A stretch of DNA of 64,000 nt, from assembly GCF_030272615.1 (NCBI RefSeq), contig NC_081411.1, positions 186,830,949-186,894,948 of the forward strand, given 5' to 3'. The stretch's first letter is position 1. Every line of letters starts with the position of its first letter. Both the position numbers and the translations under genes were made by a program. Below are positions 34,543-46,074 of the stretch, one piece after another. Below the pieces are notes generated by a model. That model ran no database searches and was not told where the DNA came from. It saw nothing but the letters and a program-made list of their open reading frames with translations. Source of the DNA: Cryptomeria japonica. Lineage: Eukaryota; Streptophyta; Pinopsida; Cupressales; Cupressaceae.

Positions 34543-35513
34543 TGTTAGTGGTTGTCATTGATGTCAACATATTGGTTGGCATTGATATCTCTGATGTTCT
34601 TAGTATTGGTGATCCGGAATATGTGTTCCCAAAATCTTTGGTGCTCCGGAAGCTGTGTTGGTGATTTGTATATTTCAAGTTATTAGATATGGTGTTGATC
34701 AATGGTATTCATGCGTCTCTTGGTCCCATTCTTATTTTTGTTTCTTTTGGCGATGGTGTTTGGGTTTGAATTTAGTTTGAAATTTGAGGATGTGTAGTGG
34801 CTTGTTCTATAGCATGTGTATCAAGGTTTTTGGGTCCGTAATTTGTAATGATTGTATTGTGTTGATTTGACCGTTGATGTGTGTTGTGGTATGGTCTACT
34901 ACTCATTCCTTCCCACCATCAGAATTTTTAGTATTGACCTATTTTAGATCTTTGTCTTGGCAGACTTGAAAGACTATGATTCCCGAAAGATAGTATATAT
35001 ATGAGAGTGATTTGATTGAGTTAGATATAGAAAAAGTGTGACATTGTATTTAACATATGCAAGATTGGAGAGGAAAGATCTTATTGTTGGTGATGTGAGT
35101 GAGTGTATTGGTTTTGAGGCACTGGAAGCAGTTCAGTTTGTGCAGATTGTGCAGATTGTGTTTCAGTGGTGGATTATTTCTTTCTTTCTCTCTTTCTTTG
35201 GTAGTGAGCCTTTTTCTAGGCAGTGATCCCACCTATAGTGAGCATCCTGGTAGTGAGATACCATTTGTAAAAATCACCTTAAATGGTGTTCTATATTGAG
35301 AATTAACATTCTATGTGGGTTTTCCCTTCTTGGGTTTTCCACGTCATATCTGGTGTTCATTGTGTGATTTGTTGTATGTCTATATTTTCATGTTATTTCT
35401 ATGTTAATTAATTATGTTGGTTAGTCCACAGGTGAGAAGAATAAAAAAAATTGTTTTAAGTTATCGACTGATTCACCACCCCCCCCAACTCTCAGTTTCT
35501 TGGATATCCAACA
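34543..35513 (+). mobile_element. Copia-type LTR, probably solo (971 bp)
   Basis: Starts TGTTAGTGGTTGTCATTGAT and ends ATCCAACA. It carries GTGGGTTTTCCC...GGGTTTTCCACGTC (35315-35350) and the terminal GACTGATTCACC...CTCAGTTT stem-loop (35466-35499). No primer site follows and no polypurine tract precedes it. The flanks GGTAT and ATTCA do not match, so no target duplication supports it. Confidence 0.6.
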
Positions 35514-35895
35514 ATTCATTCATCCATTGATATATTAGTCTATGTGTTGGGATTTTGGTGGAGTTTCTTTTACAAAATATTTCATTTGATCAACATGGCA
35601 TTCAAATTACATTTCTAAATCCTTTCATTTGTTTCAAATTCATTGAACACATCTTTAACATGGCTATGTACAAATTTTAATTTTCCTATACTAGTAATTT
35701 CTAGTCAAAAGTATAGCCCATTCTTAAACTTCAAAAAAAAATATCTTACGTTGGTGCTATACCATTTTCAAAATTCAAAAGGAAGTTAAATAATAACCTA
35801 CCCAACTATTTGTTGCATTTTTGTCTTTCATTTTGAATGCATAGAGTCAAAATATAATTTTAAAGGAGGACAAATCTATTAACCAATACCTATAC
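35514..35895. other. No gene seen
   Basis: AT-rich spacer between the LTR and R1 copy C. Confidence 0.4.
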
Positions 35896-36802
35896 AATTT
35901 TTTGAATGTCTTTCCTTTGGAGCTTGATTAGTTTCCATCTATCAATTGTTGTTGTGGTCGTTCAAATTCATTATGCAATGTTCCAAGGTCTTATCTAGTT
36001 TGATCTCACACAATTCCAAGAAAACTTTCCTTATGATTGATATATGTATACAATTGGTGCTAATTTGGTGGCAAAAATTTAAATTTTTCCTCCAACACCT
36101 GAATATGAATGTTATTTAGTTGCAAGTTAGAACTAGAAGAAAGGTTGGCCTTCTTGAAAGCCTCTCTTTTGAAAATAAGCCAAATTATTTTTGTTCAAGA
36201 TATGCATGTGCTAGCATAGAATAAATAGAAGAGATGGAATAGAATTTGTCTTGTACTTCATATGAGTTTAGTGTGTTATTGAACATATATGTTTAAGCCT
36301 CATTATGTCAATGGTTCATTATTTGTGTAAATCACCTAATGAATGAATATAAGTGCATTTTTAGTCATTTGATTATCTCCATGAGTGTTTGTGTGCTTTT
36401 TATAGCTTGATGACCTATCCAAGTCATGTTTGATGATATAAGTGATGTTGTTGATTGGTTTTCTTTCATAGAGGCTCCAAAACCACTTGTAAACATTTAT
36501 ATGGAGTCTTTTTTCAATTCAAGTAAACATATATACTTGTGGATGTGCAAGATATGTTCATGTGAGTGTCTACAAGATCTATTTTTTATTCCTACATATA
36601 CAATATAGCTTAAGTTTGGATTTATTGGACATTGTTATCAATTTTCTCTTCTACAATGTGTCATTTTTTTTTTTCTCAATATTAGTGTTCTTTGTTGGTG
36701 GAGATTGGAATTTGTTTCCCATATGAATGATTTCACTTGTTTACTATTACTCAATTATGAAACTATCACACCACACTTAATAAAAAACATAAAATATAGC
36801 TC
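35896..36802 (+). repeat. Dispersed repeat R1, copy C
   Basis: Matches 3425-4323 of copy A over about 900 bases, including GATCTCACACAATT, CACCTAATGAATGAATATAA, CTTGATGACCTATCC and GTTCTTTGTTGGTGGAGATTG. The DWFSFxEAPKPxVNI reading is kept in both copies. Confidence 0.75.
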
Positions 36803-37688
36803 CCAAGAACCACCTACAACCAAAATTCCTATCACATCTAAAGAGAAAAAGCTATGATTGATGCTATGCAACCTTCAGAGAGATCGATCTAAATAGGAAT
36901 TTGATATCCAGATTAACCTGTAATGAAATTGGATGGATTACAATGAATCTAATGAATGCTTATAAAACCACACTGATAAAACCATAGATGAAAGCCTTGG
37001 GAGAGGATTAAATTAGAGCATGACAAGTGTATTAATCATATGACTTGAGACAACTTGATGTATAATTAACTCAATTTAAATATTGAAAAGCACTCCTAAG
37101 TTTATCTTAAGTGTAATAAATTAATAAAGGACATAATTAGATAATTAATTAGGTGATTATCCTAATTACTTCAGTACCCCCCTTGCAATTAACTTAGGGA
37201 GAAGCAAAAAACTTAATGGTGAATGCATGAATGGATGCATGGATGGGTCTGTTACAAGGCCTTATGAGGTTCCCATGTACAAAAAAATTAAATATCTTAT
37301 AACTAGAGAAAAGGAGAAAACCACGTGGAAAAAAAATCCTCTCCAAAAGAGAGAAAAAATAAATTACACTAGTGAGAGAAGGATAGAAAGAGATATGATC
37401 TAGGTTTTGTGCCTCCACAACTCACACCCCTTTTCTTGACCCCTTCTTTTCTTCTTTCTTGTGTGTTGTCCTTTTTTTCCTCATTTCTCTCCTCTCTCCT
37501 TGTTCTTTTTTAGTTTCTTTCTATCTTTTATTTTCCTTCTTTATTTCTTTTCTTTCCTTTTTTGCTTTTTAAGGGATTGGTGAACGGGCTTTCCTTTTCC
37601 CTTTTCCCTTTTTAGGAATTGGGGAAGTTTCGATCCTTGACCCCCCTTTTTTGTGTTTGTGCCTTTTTCCTTGTTTCCCTTTTGGGGA
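36803..37688. other. No gene seen; pyrimidine-rich from 37430
   Basis: AT-rich, then a C/T-rich stretch (37430-37620). The lysine-rich frames on the minus strand here are the complement of that tract, not genes. Confidence 0.4.
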
Positions 37689-38673
37689 TCGAGGATGTCT
37701 CCATCCTCGACCCTCAATTCTCTTTTTGGGGATCTTTGATCCTCGACACCCAATGGGCCCCACCTTTCGTACCAGCATTAAATGTCTCCCTTGGGTGTAT
37801 AAGTAGGCATGTTTGCCTCACTTTTTCTCACTTTCACTTTTAGATCTTAGCTCCCCCCTACAAATTGTGTGCTCTCATGTGCATGATTTCAAGATTGTGC
37901 AAAGGGATTGTGGGACAAATTTCATTTTGTGGTTCTAGCCCTATCTATCCAATTGTGTTTTTGAGCCCTATCTACTTGATTGTACTTCAGAGCCATGTCT
38001 TTTTGGGGTAGGTCCGTCTCTTTTCACTTTTGTTTCTATTCCTTGCTTCATTTTGTTTTGTTTTGGGGTTCTATTTGCCCTCTGTTTGCCCTTGTTTTGT
38101 TTCCTTTTTCCCTTTGTTTCTCCCCCTCTCTCAATTTTCATGGTCTATTTTTTATTTCTATTATGCCCTTCACTTTAGGGTTTTGAATTTTTGCCTCTTT
38201 CCCTTCCTCTGTGTTGTGTGTTGCTTAAAAACCTACTTTAGGATCAAAAAAAACCAATCCCTGAAATAGGGTTTCCTTTTCATTTTATTTTTCCTTTGTG
38301 TTTTTTTGTTTTTGTTAAATCTATTTGTTGGTCCCTTTTTGGGGATCGGAGATCCTCAATCCCCAATTCCTGATATCAAGATCATGGGGATTGAATTTCC
38401 CAAACCCCCAACCTACCTCCCCTTTTTAGTATTAGATGATCAAGGATATTTTTATCCTCAACCGTCGATACCTTTGAGGATGGGATCAAGGATGGAAATA
38501 TCCTTGACCCCTATCCATTTATGTCGATCCTTCAAGGTTCAGGGATTCCAAACAACCCCAACCCCCATCATGCTTATAGTGAATGATTATTAGGGATCAA
38601 GTGTTTTTGTCTCCCAACCCCTGAAGAGCTTGAGCCTATGTTAAGAGAGGGATCGGGGATGTTCCCATCCCTG
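37689..38673 (+). repeat. Array of covarying GATC-RRGGAT hairpins upstream of X2
   Basis: Variants of one motif, GATC-RRGGAT-loop-ATCCYYGACC: 37689-37710 (TCGAGGATG against CATCCTCGA), about 38438-38461 (AGGATA against TATCCT), 38485-38506 (TCAAGGAT against ATCCTTGA) and about 38653-38674 (TCGGGGAT against ATCCCTGA). A related GGGGATC...GATCC...ATCCCC unit is at 38341-38364 and another half unit at 37728. Arm changes are compensated. The array is in the leader region before the X2 frame. Confidence 0.65.
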
Positions 38674-38794
38674 ACCCTCAATTTTTGGCAAATTCTACTT
38701 TGGGCAATGAGAATGATAAGGTGTTTTTGCACAAGTTAGTTTAGTTAATTTTTGTTTTGCCTAATTTTGATAGTAAGATTATTAATACCACTTT

Positions 38795-41700
38795 TTGGGT
38801 GTAGATTCTCTAATGTTTGGATCGACGGTAGTTGCGATGAAGTACAAATTTGAATTCTACTTTCCACCAACAATGATACATTCTTCATATAGAGATATCA
38901 TTGACACTGACATTGGCCATGTGTACATGAATGAATTCTTACAAATGATGGATAGGCTAGATGGGAGGACCACTTGGGCCCCTTCATTGGTGCACTCAAG
39001 ACTTGTTCAAAAAACAGTATTCCCAATGGCTCTGCAATCTCCTAACCTGATACACTTTCAAGTATAAATTGGATGAAAGAAGGGTCTACAACCCACTTGA
39101 TAATGTGATCCCGAACATCTCTCTTGATGCCATTGAAGATGTCATCCACATCCACAAGTATGACTCATGTGCACATGTCACAGTTACTCCCAAAAAGCAA
39201 TACTACCAAGAAGAAAGAGATCCTATGGGCTATATTAATGATAATCTAATGGAAAAAACTAAAAAGCCCAACCAATTAGAATACATAAGTATATTTCATA
39301 GGGATTATTTCCATATGGATGTTAGGGACCATGTCACTCTCCTCTGCGGAGTGGCAAGACTGTTAGATGCAAAATAATTTCACCCTTGGATGTTGTTGTT
39401 TATCAAAACTATGTTGGCAAGGAAGGAGTATATTGATTTGGGTAAAATGATAAGTGAAAATATATATGAGAAGCTACAGCAAGTTAAGAAAAACCCAAGT
39501 TTTTACATGACCCCGTATCTGATTTACTTACTTGTAGCTCAGGCCACCTACCCTTGGCTAAGAAGAGAAGGTTCTCTCCCAAATACTCTTATATATCACC
39601 ATTATTCGCAGCTGCAACTGGAAAGGAGTAAGATCGATCATTTCATTTTCAATGATTTCTTCGTATTTGTAGTCATCAAGTCGATTGAGGGAGACTTTAG
39701 CAAGAGGTTATCCCCTATACACTAACAAGGAGATTCGACGCTTTGGCATCTATTTCACCTAGTTCAAAACATTCACATACATGAGGGTTGTTGGTTGCAC
39801 TGTGCCTCCTTACAAATTGCCCCAATACCCTTGTAATCAACTAATTGTGTTAGAATTGTGTAGACAAGTGGCAGATTCCCATAACTTAATCAAAAGTAAA
39901 CATAAGCCATGCTTTCAAATTTTGATCATTGTACGAGCACATTCATGCTTAGACATGAAAGTGGCTAAGAACAATGAAGTTAAATTGCTTGAATTCTCTT
40001 TAGACTTGCTCATAATTGATCGAGACAAATTTGACCCAGTTGGCACATTTAGAAAAGTCATGGGTTCTCATTTCACTCACGTGACATGTCTTTAAGATCA
40101 CTGGGCTAACTACATAGATGACCATGAAGTTTGAATTAGGGAATATTGCAAATTGAGCTTAGACTTGGCATCTAATGCAACAAATTTGTGGGTTTCATAA
40201 CAACTTAGGGCCTTAGATAATGGGGATGTACTACATCTCCTTAATGAAAAGAAGAAAATTTATGATATCCCTATTCATAATTTGGATTCTCATCTAGTTG
40301 AACAAGAAAACGTTGATTTAAGAGCAAAGGATGTATTATTTTGGACTAAACAGTGGATGGGAAACCCCTATAATATGCATCCAATTCCTTCAGTGGGAAC
40401 CCCATCCCAAGAGAGAAAACATGTAGCTACTAAAGGAAAGAAAACTCCTGGTGCCTCCTCTTGAAAGAAATGCTCTCCTTCCAGGAACCCAACAGATCAT
40501 GTTAGGCCAAATGTGGAGCAACTCCCTTTAAAGGTGCATAAGCAAATGAAACATAAAAGCACAGAACCAACTATGCCTTCCTTTTCCAATTCTCCTCAAT
40601 CTGGAAAGACAAAAGAGAAACCTAGTACTCCTCTAGGACCTACCACTTTCTCAATTCATCAGAGAACCAAGTTATAAATGGTGAAAGCAAGAGCATAGCG
40701 AGAAATTAGGGCTCCCTCAACTGAGGCTAGAAAGGTATTTAAGAGATTGAGGAAGCATAAAGGTGTCCCTCCCATAAACATTATAATGGATTGGTCTAAA
40801 GAAGAGGAAGAACAAGACCTAGGCCCACAGCTCATCAGAAGGAAGAGATCAAGGGTAGTGCCTTCATAACACCAATCTGAAGGCCCTTCTTCTCATACTC
40901 CTAATGTTTCATAGACTCCAAATTTCTCTAAGGAGAAGCCCCATTATTGTCCTCTGCAAAGCCTTCTTCTCAAGAGCCACATCATGATACAATTCAAATA
41001 GAAACAAACATGGAGGCGAAGCCTACCTAGAAGGATAAGGATTCATAGTAGCCAACCCATGAGGAAGATGAGGGAGAAAACATTGATATCGAGGACCCAA
41101 CCCTAGATATGCAACATGAGAATATATAGATCCCTTTGGCTCAAGAGAAACAAGCACTCCATGATGCTCCTCTTCATACCAAAGTTTTTTATAAGGATAC
41201 TGAGGATTCACTACTTTCAATGCTAGGGAAGGATTTGGGAGAAGGAGGAGATAATCAAGATACACTTCCTCCTGACTCTCAATAGCAGATGGACCAAGCC
41301 CAAATGCAAGATGATAAGATTATTATAAATAAACCCACACAACAGAATATATCAAGAGAATCGGTGCAACAATATGTCCATACTAAAGAGTTAGCTAACG
41401 ATAATGAAGAATAGCAGTAGGAGGGGTAGGAATAGCAATATTAGGAAATAAGGAATGATTTATAGGTTACAGATGCTAATACTAGCTCTACCCCTACTTG
41501 GATCACATGCTCCATTGCTCGTAGACAAAGAACATACAAGGAGATAATAGATGCATATTTCTACGTATTCGAGAAAACTTTCAAAACTCCTGAGAGCGAG
41601 AAGTGACCTAGAAAACTAGCAGTTGTATCAGCTGATGAATCTGGGCATCAAAAGGCCCAAAATACAATCCCACAAATAGACAAACCAGAAGCAAAAATGA

Positions 41701-42594
41701 CTAAAGCAGATTACCAAATTCGAGAAGTGGATTTGGGTATGCAAAATAAACTAGGTGAGAGGCATTATCTAAGGAAAGTAGTAGATACAATCTTTGGAAG
41801 GATGGATAAGGAAGAGAAAACAAAAGAAAGTTGAAGGTACAAAATATCAAGTTGAAGTATATCAGAAAACTCTTGGGGTTAATTGATTCAACTTCTTCTT
41901 CGAGTATCCAATCTTCCCTCACACAAGGTTTGTTTAAGGCGAATACAATCAGAGATTATTTCATTCCTATGGCATTGATTTGGATGACAAAGATTGAAAA
42001 ATTGGGAGAGGGTGTGATTCATCAAGTTTTGACTAACTATGATCAATTACAAGCTCAAATAATTGCATTGAATGATCTCCTACAAGGGAGTGGAAAAGAG
42101 AATAAATATTCAAGACTATGTTCTTTTGTGGGAAGATTATCTCTCAATATTAAGAAATATAAAGAAAAATGATTTAAATTTGTTGCATGAAAAAAGCATT
42201 TTTGGAAGAGGGTGCTAACAAGGATACGGTGGAAGAATGGATAAGGGCCACTAAAATGGTGATAAAGGAATATACCAAATCTCGAGACAAATTTATCTAG
42301 TAAATAAATTTAATTCATTCTTTGTTGTCTCATATTGAGGAATTCATTAAGGGTCTGCATGGAACTGTCTCGAATCAGAAGCTAGATAAGGAAGTTGTTG
42401 TGACTATAATTCAATCGTTCAAGGAGGAGATGTATAAGAATTGTTCTCCACGGGTAATAGAAGAAATGATGTCTACAAAGAAACACCTAGAAACAATACA
42501 AGCAGAGCTTCCTTAGTTAGTAGATACAAATGAGAAGTCTAGATCTTTTGTAAAAACTCTTATCTAATAAAATTAAAATATACAAAGACCCCAG
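38795..42594 (+). pseudogene. Element X2: pol-less retroelement ORF
   Basis: Broken frames covering about 3.8 kb. N-terminal part (38813-40100): FEFYFPPTM, GHVYMNEFLQMMDRL, KEYIDLGKMISENIYEKLQQ, FYMTPYLIYLLVAQATYPWL and FTYMRVVGCTVPPYKLPQYP. Middle (40280-41650): low-complexity Glu/Gln/Ser/Pro/Lys-rich text. C-terminal part (41690-42520): MTKADYQIREVDLGMQNKLG, QSSLTQGLFKANTIRDYFIP and helical, coiled-coil-like text such as QLQAQIIALNDLLQGSG and EMMSTKKHLETIQAELP. At least three frameshifts and many stops. X1 has the same order of blocks. No protease, integrase, RT, RNase H or zinc knuckle. The frame seems to resume after the solo LTR (43455-43515). Function unknown. Confidence 0.55.
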
Positions 42595-43449
42595 TGGTGG
42601 CATTCTACACTCAGACAAGAATAGTTGATGTTGTCATTGATGGCAACCAACTAGTATTATGGTTCACAGGTTACACCAGCAACACAGACATCTTCCACCG
42701 GCACCGGCATGCACCACAGACTATTCTCACCGGCACCCAGTCTACACCAGTAGAAGATCTTACCGGTACCCTAGCCGACATGGAAATTATATTGTTTTGT
42801 ATTCTAATTATATTGTATAGTCGACATGATGTATTGTAAAGACTCATATATGTATGAGATCTTATAGGTCATTTTGTAAGTATCTAGATGGAATGTAATT
42901 AGGTAATGCAAGTGGAATATGAGAGCGAATATCTGTATATGCATTTTGATATAATAATTTGAAGAGCGAATAAGAGAAGAGCAAAGAAAGGTTTATGGCA
43001 GAGGTATTTGACACAGCTTAAACTACTGCTAAATCTAGCATTGCAGATGCTATTTTGAGCAGTACATTATCATTGGATTTAATCATCCAATTTTGTAGTC
43101 AGTGTGACTCCTTTTTGTGATTGAGCAGTGAGCTCTAGGTTGTTGTCCTTCCTGCATGTGCAGGCCCCTATTGTATCAGTAATATTTATTCATATTGGCC
43201 AGTGAGTAAATATTGTGGGTCACAAATCCCATAGAGGTTTTTCCCCTACTGGGTTTCCTCACCAAAATATCTTGTGTTATGGTGTACATTGATGTTGTCT
43301 CTCTTATTTCTCTTTATTGCTTTATTGCTTGTTTATCGGTACATTAATTTGGGTTATAAAGTTACAAACAAGTTTAAATATATTGATCACCAGTTAGACA
43401 CTGATTCACCCCCCTCCCAGTGTCTTTGGGACTAATCTAATATCTAACA
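42595..43449 (+). mobile_element. Solo LTR of the inner-element family (855 bp)
   Basis: Starts TGGTGGCATTCTACACTC and ends ATATCTAACA. It matches the LTRs of the minus-strand element at 54364-60996 in reverse complement: AATAGYTGATGTTGTCATTG, GGCAACCAACT, TATATGAG, GTGGGTCACAAATCCCA, GAGCAGTGAGCTCTAGG. Flanks CCCAG (42590-42594) and CCTAG (43450-43454) are a 5-bp target duplication with one mismatch. There is no internal region, so it arose by LTR-LTR recombination. It interrupts the X2 frame. Confidence 0.85.
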
Positions 43450-43520
43450 CCTAGATGTGAATGAGTTGCAGGCAGTATTAGGGAGTTTTAAACAACATTT
43501 TATTAGTGATATTTAAATTT

Positions 43521-44908
43521 AGATAGCAGAAAAATAAAACTTCTAAACATAGAAGTCAAAAGTCATTCAAAAGGGATATCAAATTCAAACTTTAGTTTTC
43601 CAGAAGATAACTCCCAGTCTTAGTGGGTCAAATTTTGATGATAAGGGGATTTTCATTAGATTTATTTTTCACTTATAGGGTACCAAGTTAACTCTCAGTT
43701 GATCACATGAAGTTTATAGAAGAACAAGAGAACCGTTTTTGTGCATTTTCACAAGTAGAATACAACTGGCCAATGGCAATTCAAAATGGTGGATCCAACT
43801 ATTCGTTTGCATGGATTTGGCCACCCAAATTAGTTATTGAGATTTTAGTTAGAGTTTAGTGGAGTCAATATTTAGTTTAGAATTGTTTTTATGTAGTTTT
43901 TTTGTCAATTTTATTTAGCTTCGAGCTGTAATTTCACCCAAAAACCCTTGTTCTGGGTTTGATTATTTTTAGTTTCCGACTCTATATAAACCCCTCTTGT
44001 TTGTAATAAGGGGTTGGATATTCTACAAGGACATTTGTTGAGATATTAATGCAGTTTTGATGTGATAATTTTGCCAATTTTTTGTGGGGAGTGAATGAAG
44101 TTTGTTCATGTTCTAATATCTCAGTTTGTTCTTAATGATCCAAACAACTTACGTAGATGAAATTGTTGATCATTGAATGATTCATAAGCAATGGATAAAT
44201 TAGTTGTAGTAATCTTTGGAGAAGCATATTAGGAATTGTTTCTTTCATATGTGCATTCAAATGTATATGCAATGTGATGAGTTCTGAAAAATGATTACAA
44301 TATTAATTGTTCCTTGGATGATTGCATCATATTCTTGTAAATTATGTTAATCTAATTTATACATATATGGTTTATTAGTATAGTTTTACCTTTCATGCTT
44401 TGAATTACTCATTTTTTAACATTGTCCATTAGATTTTGTTTTCTGAAATTAAATATCTCTTAACTCTATATCTTTCGCAATTTCTTTACGATCTCTAATA
44501 GTAAAGGACAACTAGCATAGATTATAGTTTCTAGATCAACATTTCATCTAGATATTTTTAAAATACATTTTTTTTTGCATGTGTGAGAAAGGTTATTGTA
44601 TTTCTAGTGATAAAGATAGTAGGCCCCTTTGTTTACAACACATTTCTTCCCATAGATCTATCTTGTGCGGATAAGACCTAGCCTTGAGAACCTTGGAGCA
44701 TACTTCATGTGTTTTTCAAGAGAGGCATTTCATTTTGGATCTCCTGTCGTTGGTTGTGCTAACACCGCAATCAACAATCCCCCAAGGATTGATTTTATCA
44801 CACAAATAAAATAGTTGTTCCCTCTATAAGAGAGATCAAATGAGGATAGGAATCCCCCAATAAAGAAGTAGAGCTCTTGCGTTAATGATGAAACCCTAAA
44901 GACAAAAC
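43521..44908 (+). other. Possible LTR of element X2, otherwise empty
   Basis: A good TATA box (CTCTATATAAACCCC, 43981-43995) is followed by GTAATAAGGGGTTGG, suggesting a promoter or poly(A)-bearing LTR after X2. The ends were not found. 44050-44908 shows nothing I recognise. Confidence 0.35.
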
Positions 44909-45985
44909 TGTTGGGAAATAAACATGTTTATTTCCAAAGATTGTGAAGATCAATATCTATCTAATAAACTAGTAAAAGGATGAGATACAAGGCTTGGATA
45001 GCTACAACATAAAATTTTGAAACTCATATGAAAATGTGAAAATTAAGTTGTCTTAATTGTGGAAAACCAAGATTAGATCATTCTTCTTAATGATGCCAAA
45101 AATCAATCTATTTATTATGCTTAATCATTCTATCATATGCAGACCTATAACAATAATAAATAATGAATAACATCAGCATAATATAGCATCAATATGGCAT
45201 AAATAAGAAACATAACATCCACATAACATATTATTTACGTGGAGAAACCCTTGCAAGAAAAAAACTCCACCAAGAAGAGAGGACAAGCTTGGATTTTCAG
45301 CAATAAGTGTTCTTACAATACAATCATTATCATTATCCTATTTTATTCCACCATAGTAGCACCTATGTACATGAAAATAACCTCCTTATGCCTCCCATTC
45401 ATCCTTTGTTCCTGCAAACAAATCCACATTTAACTATTACATATAAAATATAAACCCAAAGGTTGAATTTATAGAATAGAAAGAGCTCCAAAACCACCAA
45501 AAAAGGTTCCCAAAGGATCTTCTTCATTCCTCCCCACCACAATCCTTGGAATGCCTAAATGAAACTCAAAAAGAAACTATTTTATCTTCCAATACTTTCC
45601 CTCCAACTTAGACACCCATTCTTGCAATATAAATATTACAATAAATGTAGTAAATGTTCAGAAACCAAGAGACACGTGTTGCCTCTTCCATGCTCCCACT
45701 TGGAGAAGCCTATAGGTCACTCCTCTTCCACTTCCTTAACTATTTAATTATCTTATTCTAGACATATATAAGTGGGAAAAATAATATTAAATAATTATGT
45801 TCACAACCCACTTTTACCACTACAAGTGCAACACATCAACCCTTATGAATGTATAACAAAAAATGGTGAGAATTAAATATTATAAATTATTTTTCCAATA
45901 CATCCTAAAAGCCTTACAACACTTTTTAAGGATGTTGGAACTGTGTCGTAATATTTACAAGGTAGATGGCACCTTAATCCTAACA
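44909..45985 (-). mobile_element. Minus-strand copia-type LTR (1,077 bp), outermost nest level
   Basis: Read on the minus strand it starts TGTTAGGATTAAGG and ends TATTTCCCAACA, and contains GGAGTTTTTTTCTTGC and GGGTTTCTCCACGTAAAT, a typical copia R/U5. A polypurine tract (minus GTCAAGTGGGAGTA, 45986-45999) sits before its start, marking this as a 3' LTR. The element interior should lie to the right and is interrupted by the insertion at 46075. No pol text was recognised after 61119. Confidence 0.55.
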
Positions 45986-46069
45986 TACTCCCACTTGACA
46001 TCATACATCATAAATACATCCATGTAGGAATCATAAACAAGGAAAAATTGTCCCTTAGTCATCCATGCA

Positions 46070-46074
46070 CCATC
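46070..46074. repeat. Target site duplication CCATC, left (outer element)
   Basis: CCATC precedes the 5' LTR. The same CCATC follows the 3' LTR at 61114-61118. Confidence 0.8.

Noticed and set aside
34543-35513. Full LTR retrotransposon at this LTR
   Set aside because: No primer site, PPT, partner LTR or matching flanks; only a solo or truncated LTR can be supported.
37541-37778. Two Lys-rich minus-strand frames
   Set aside because: Complement of a C/T-rich tract; overlapping in two frames with the same composition, no homology to other elements.
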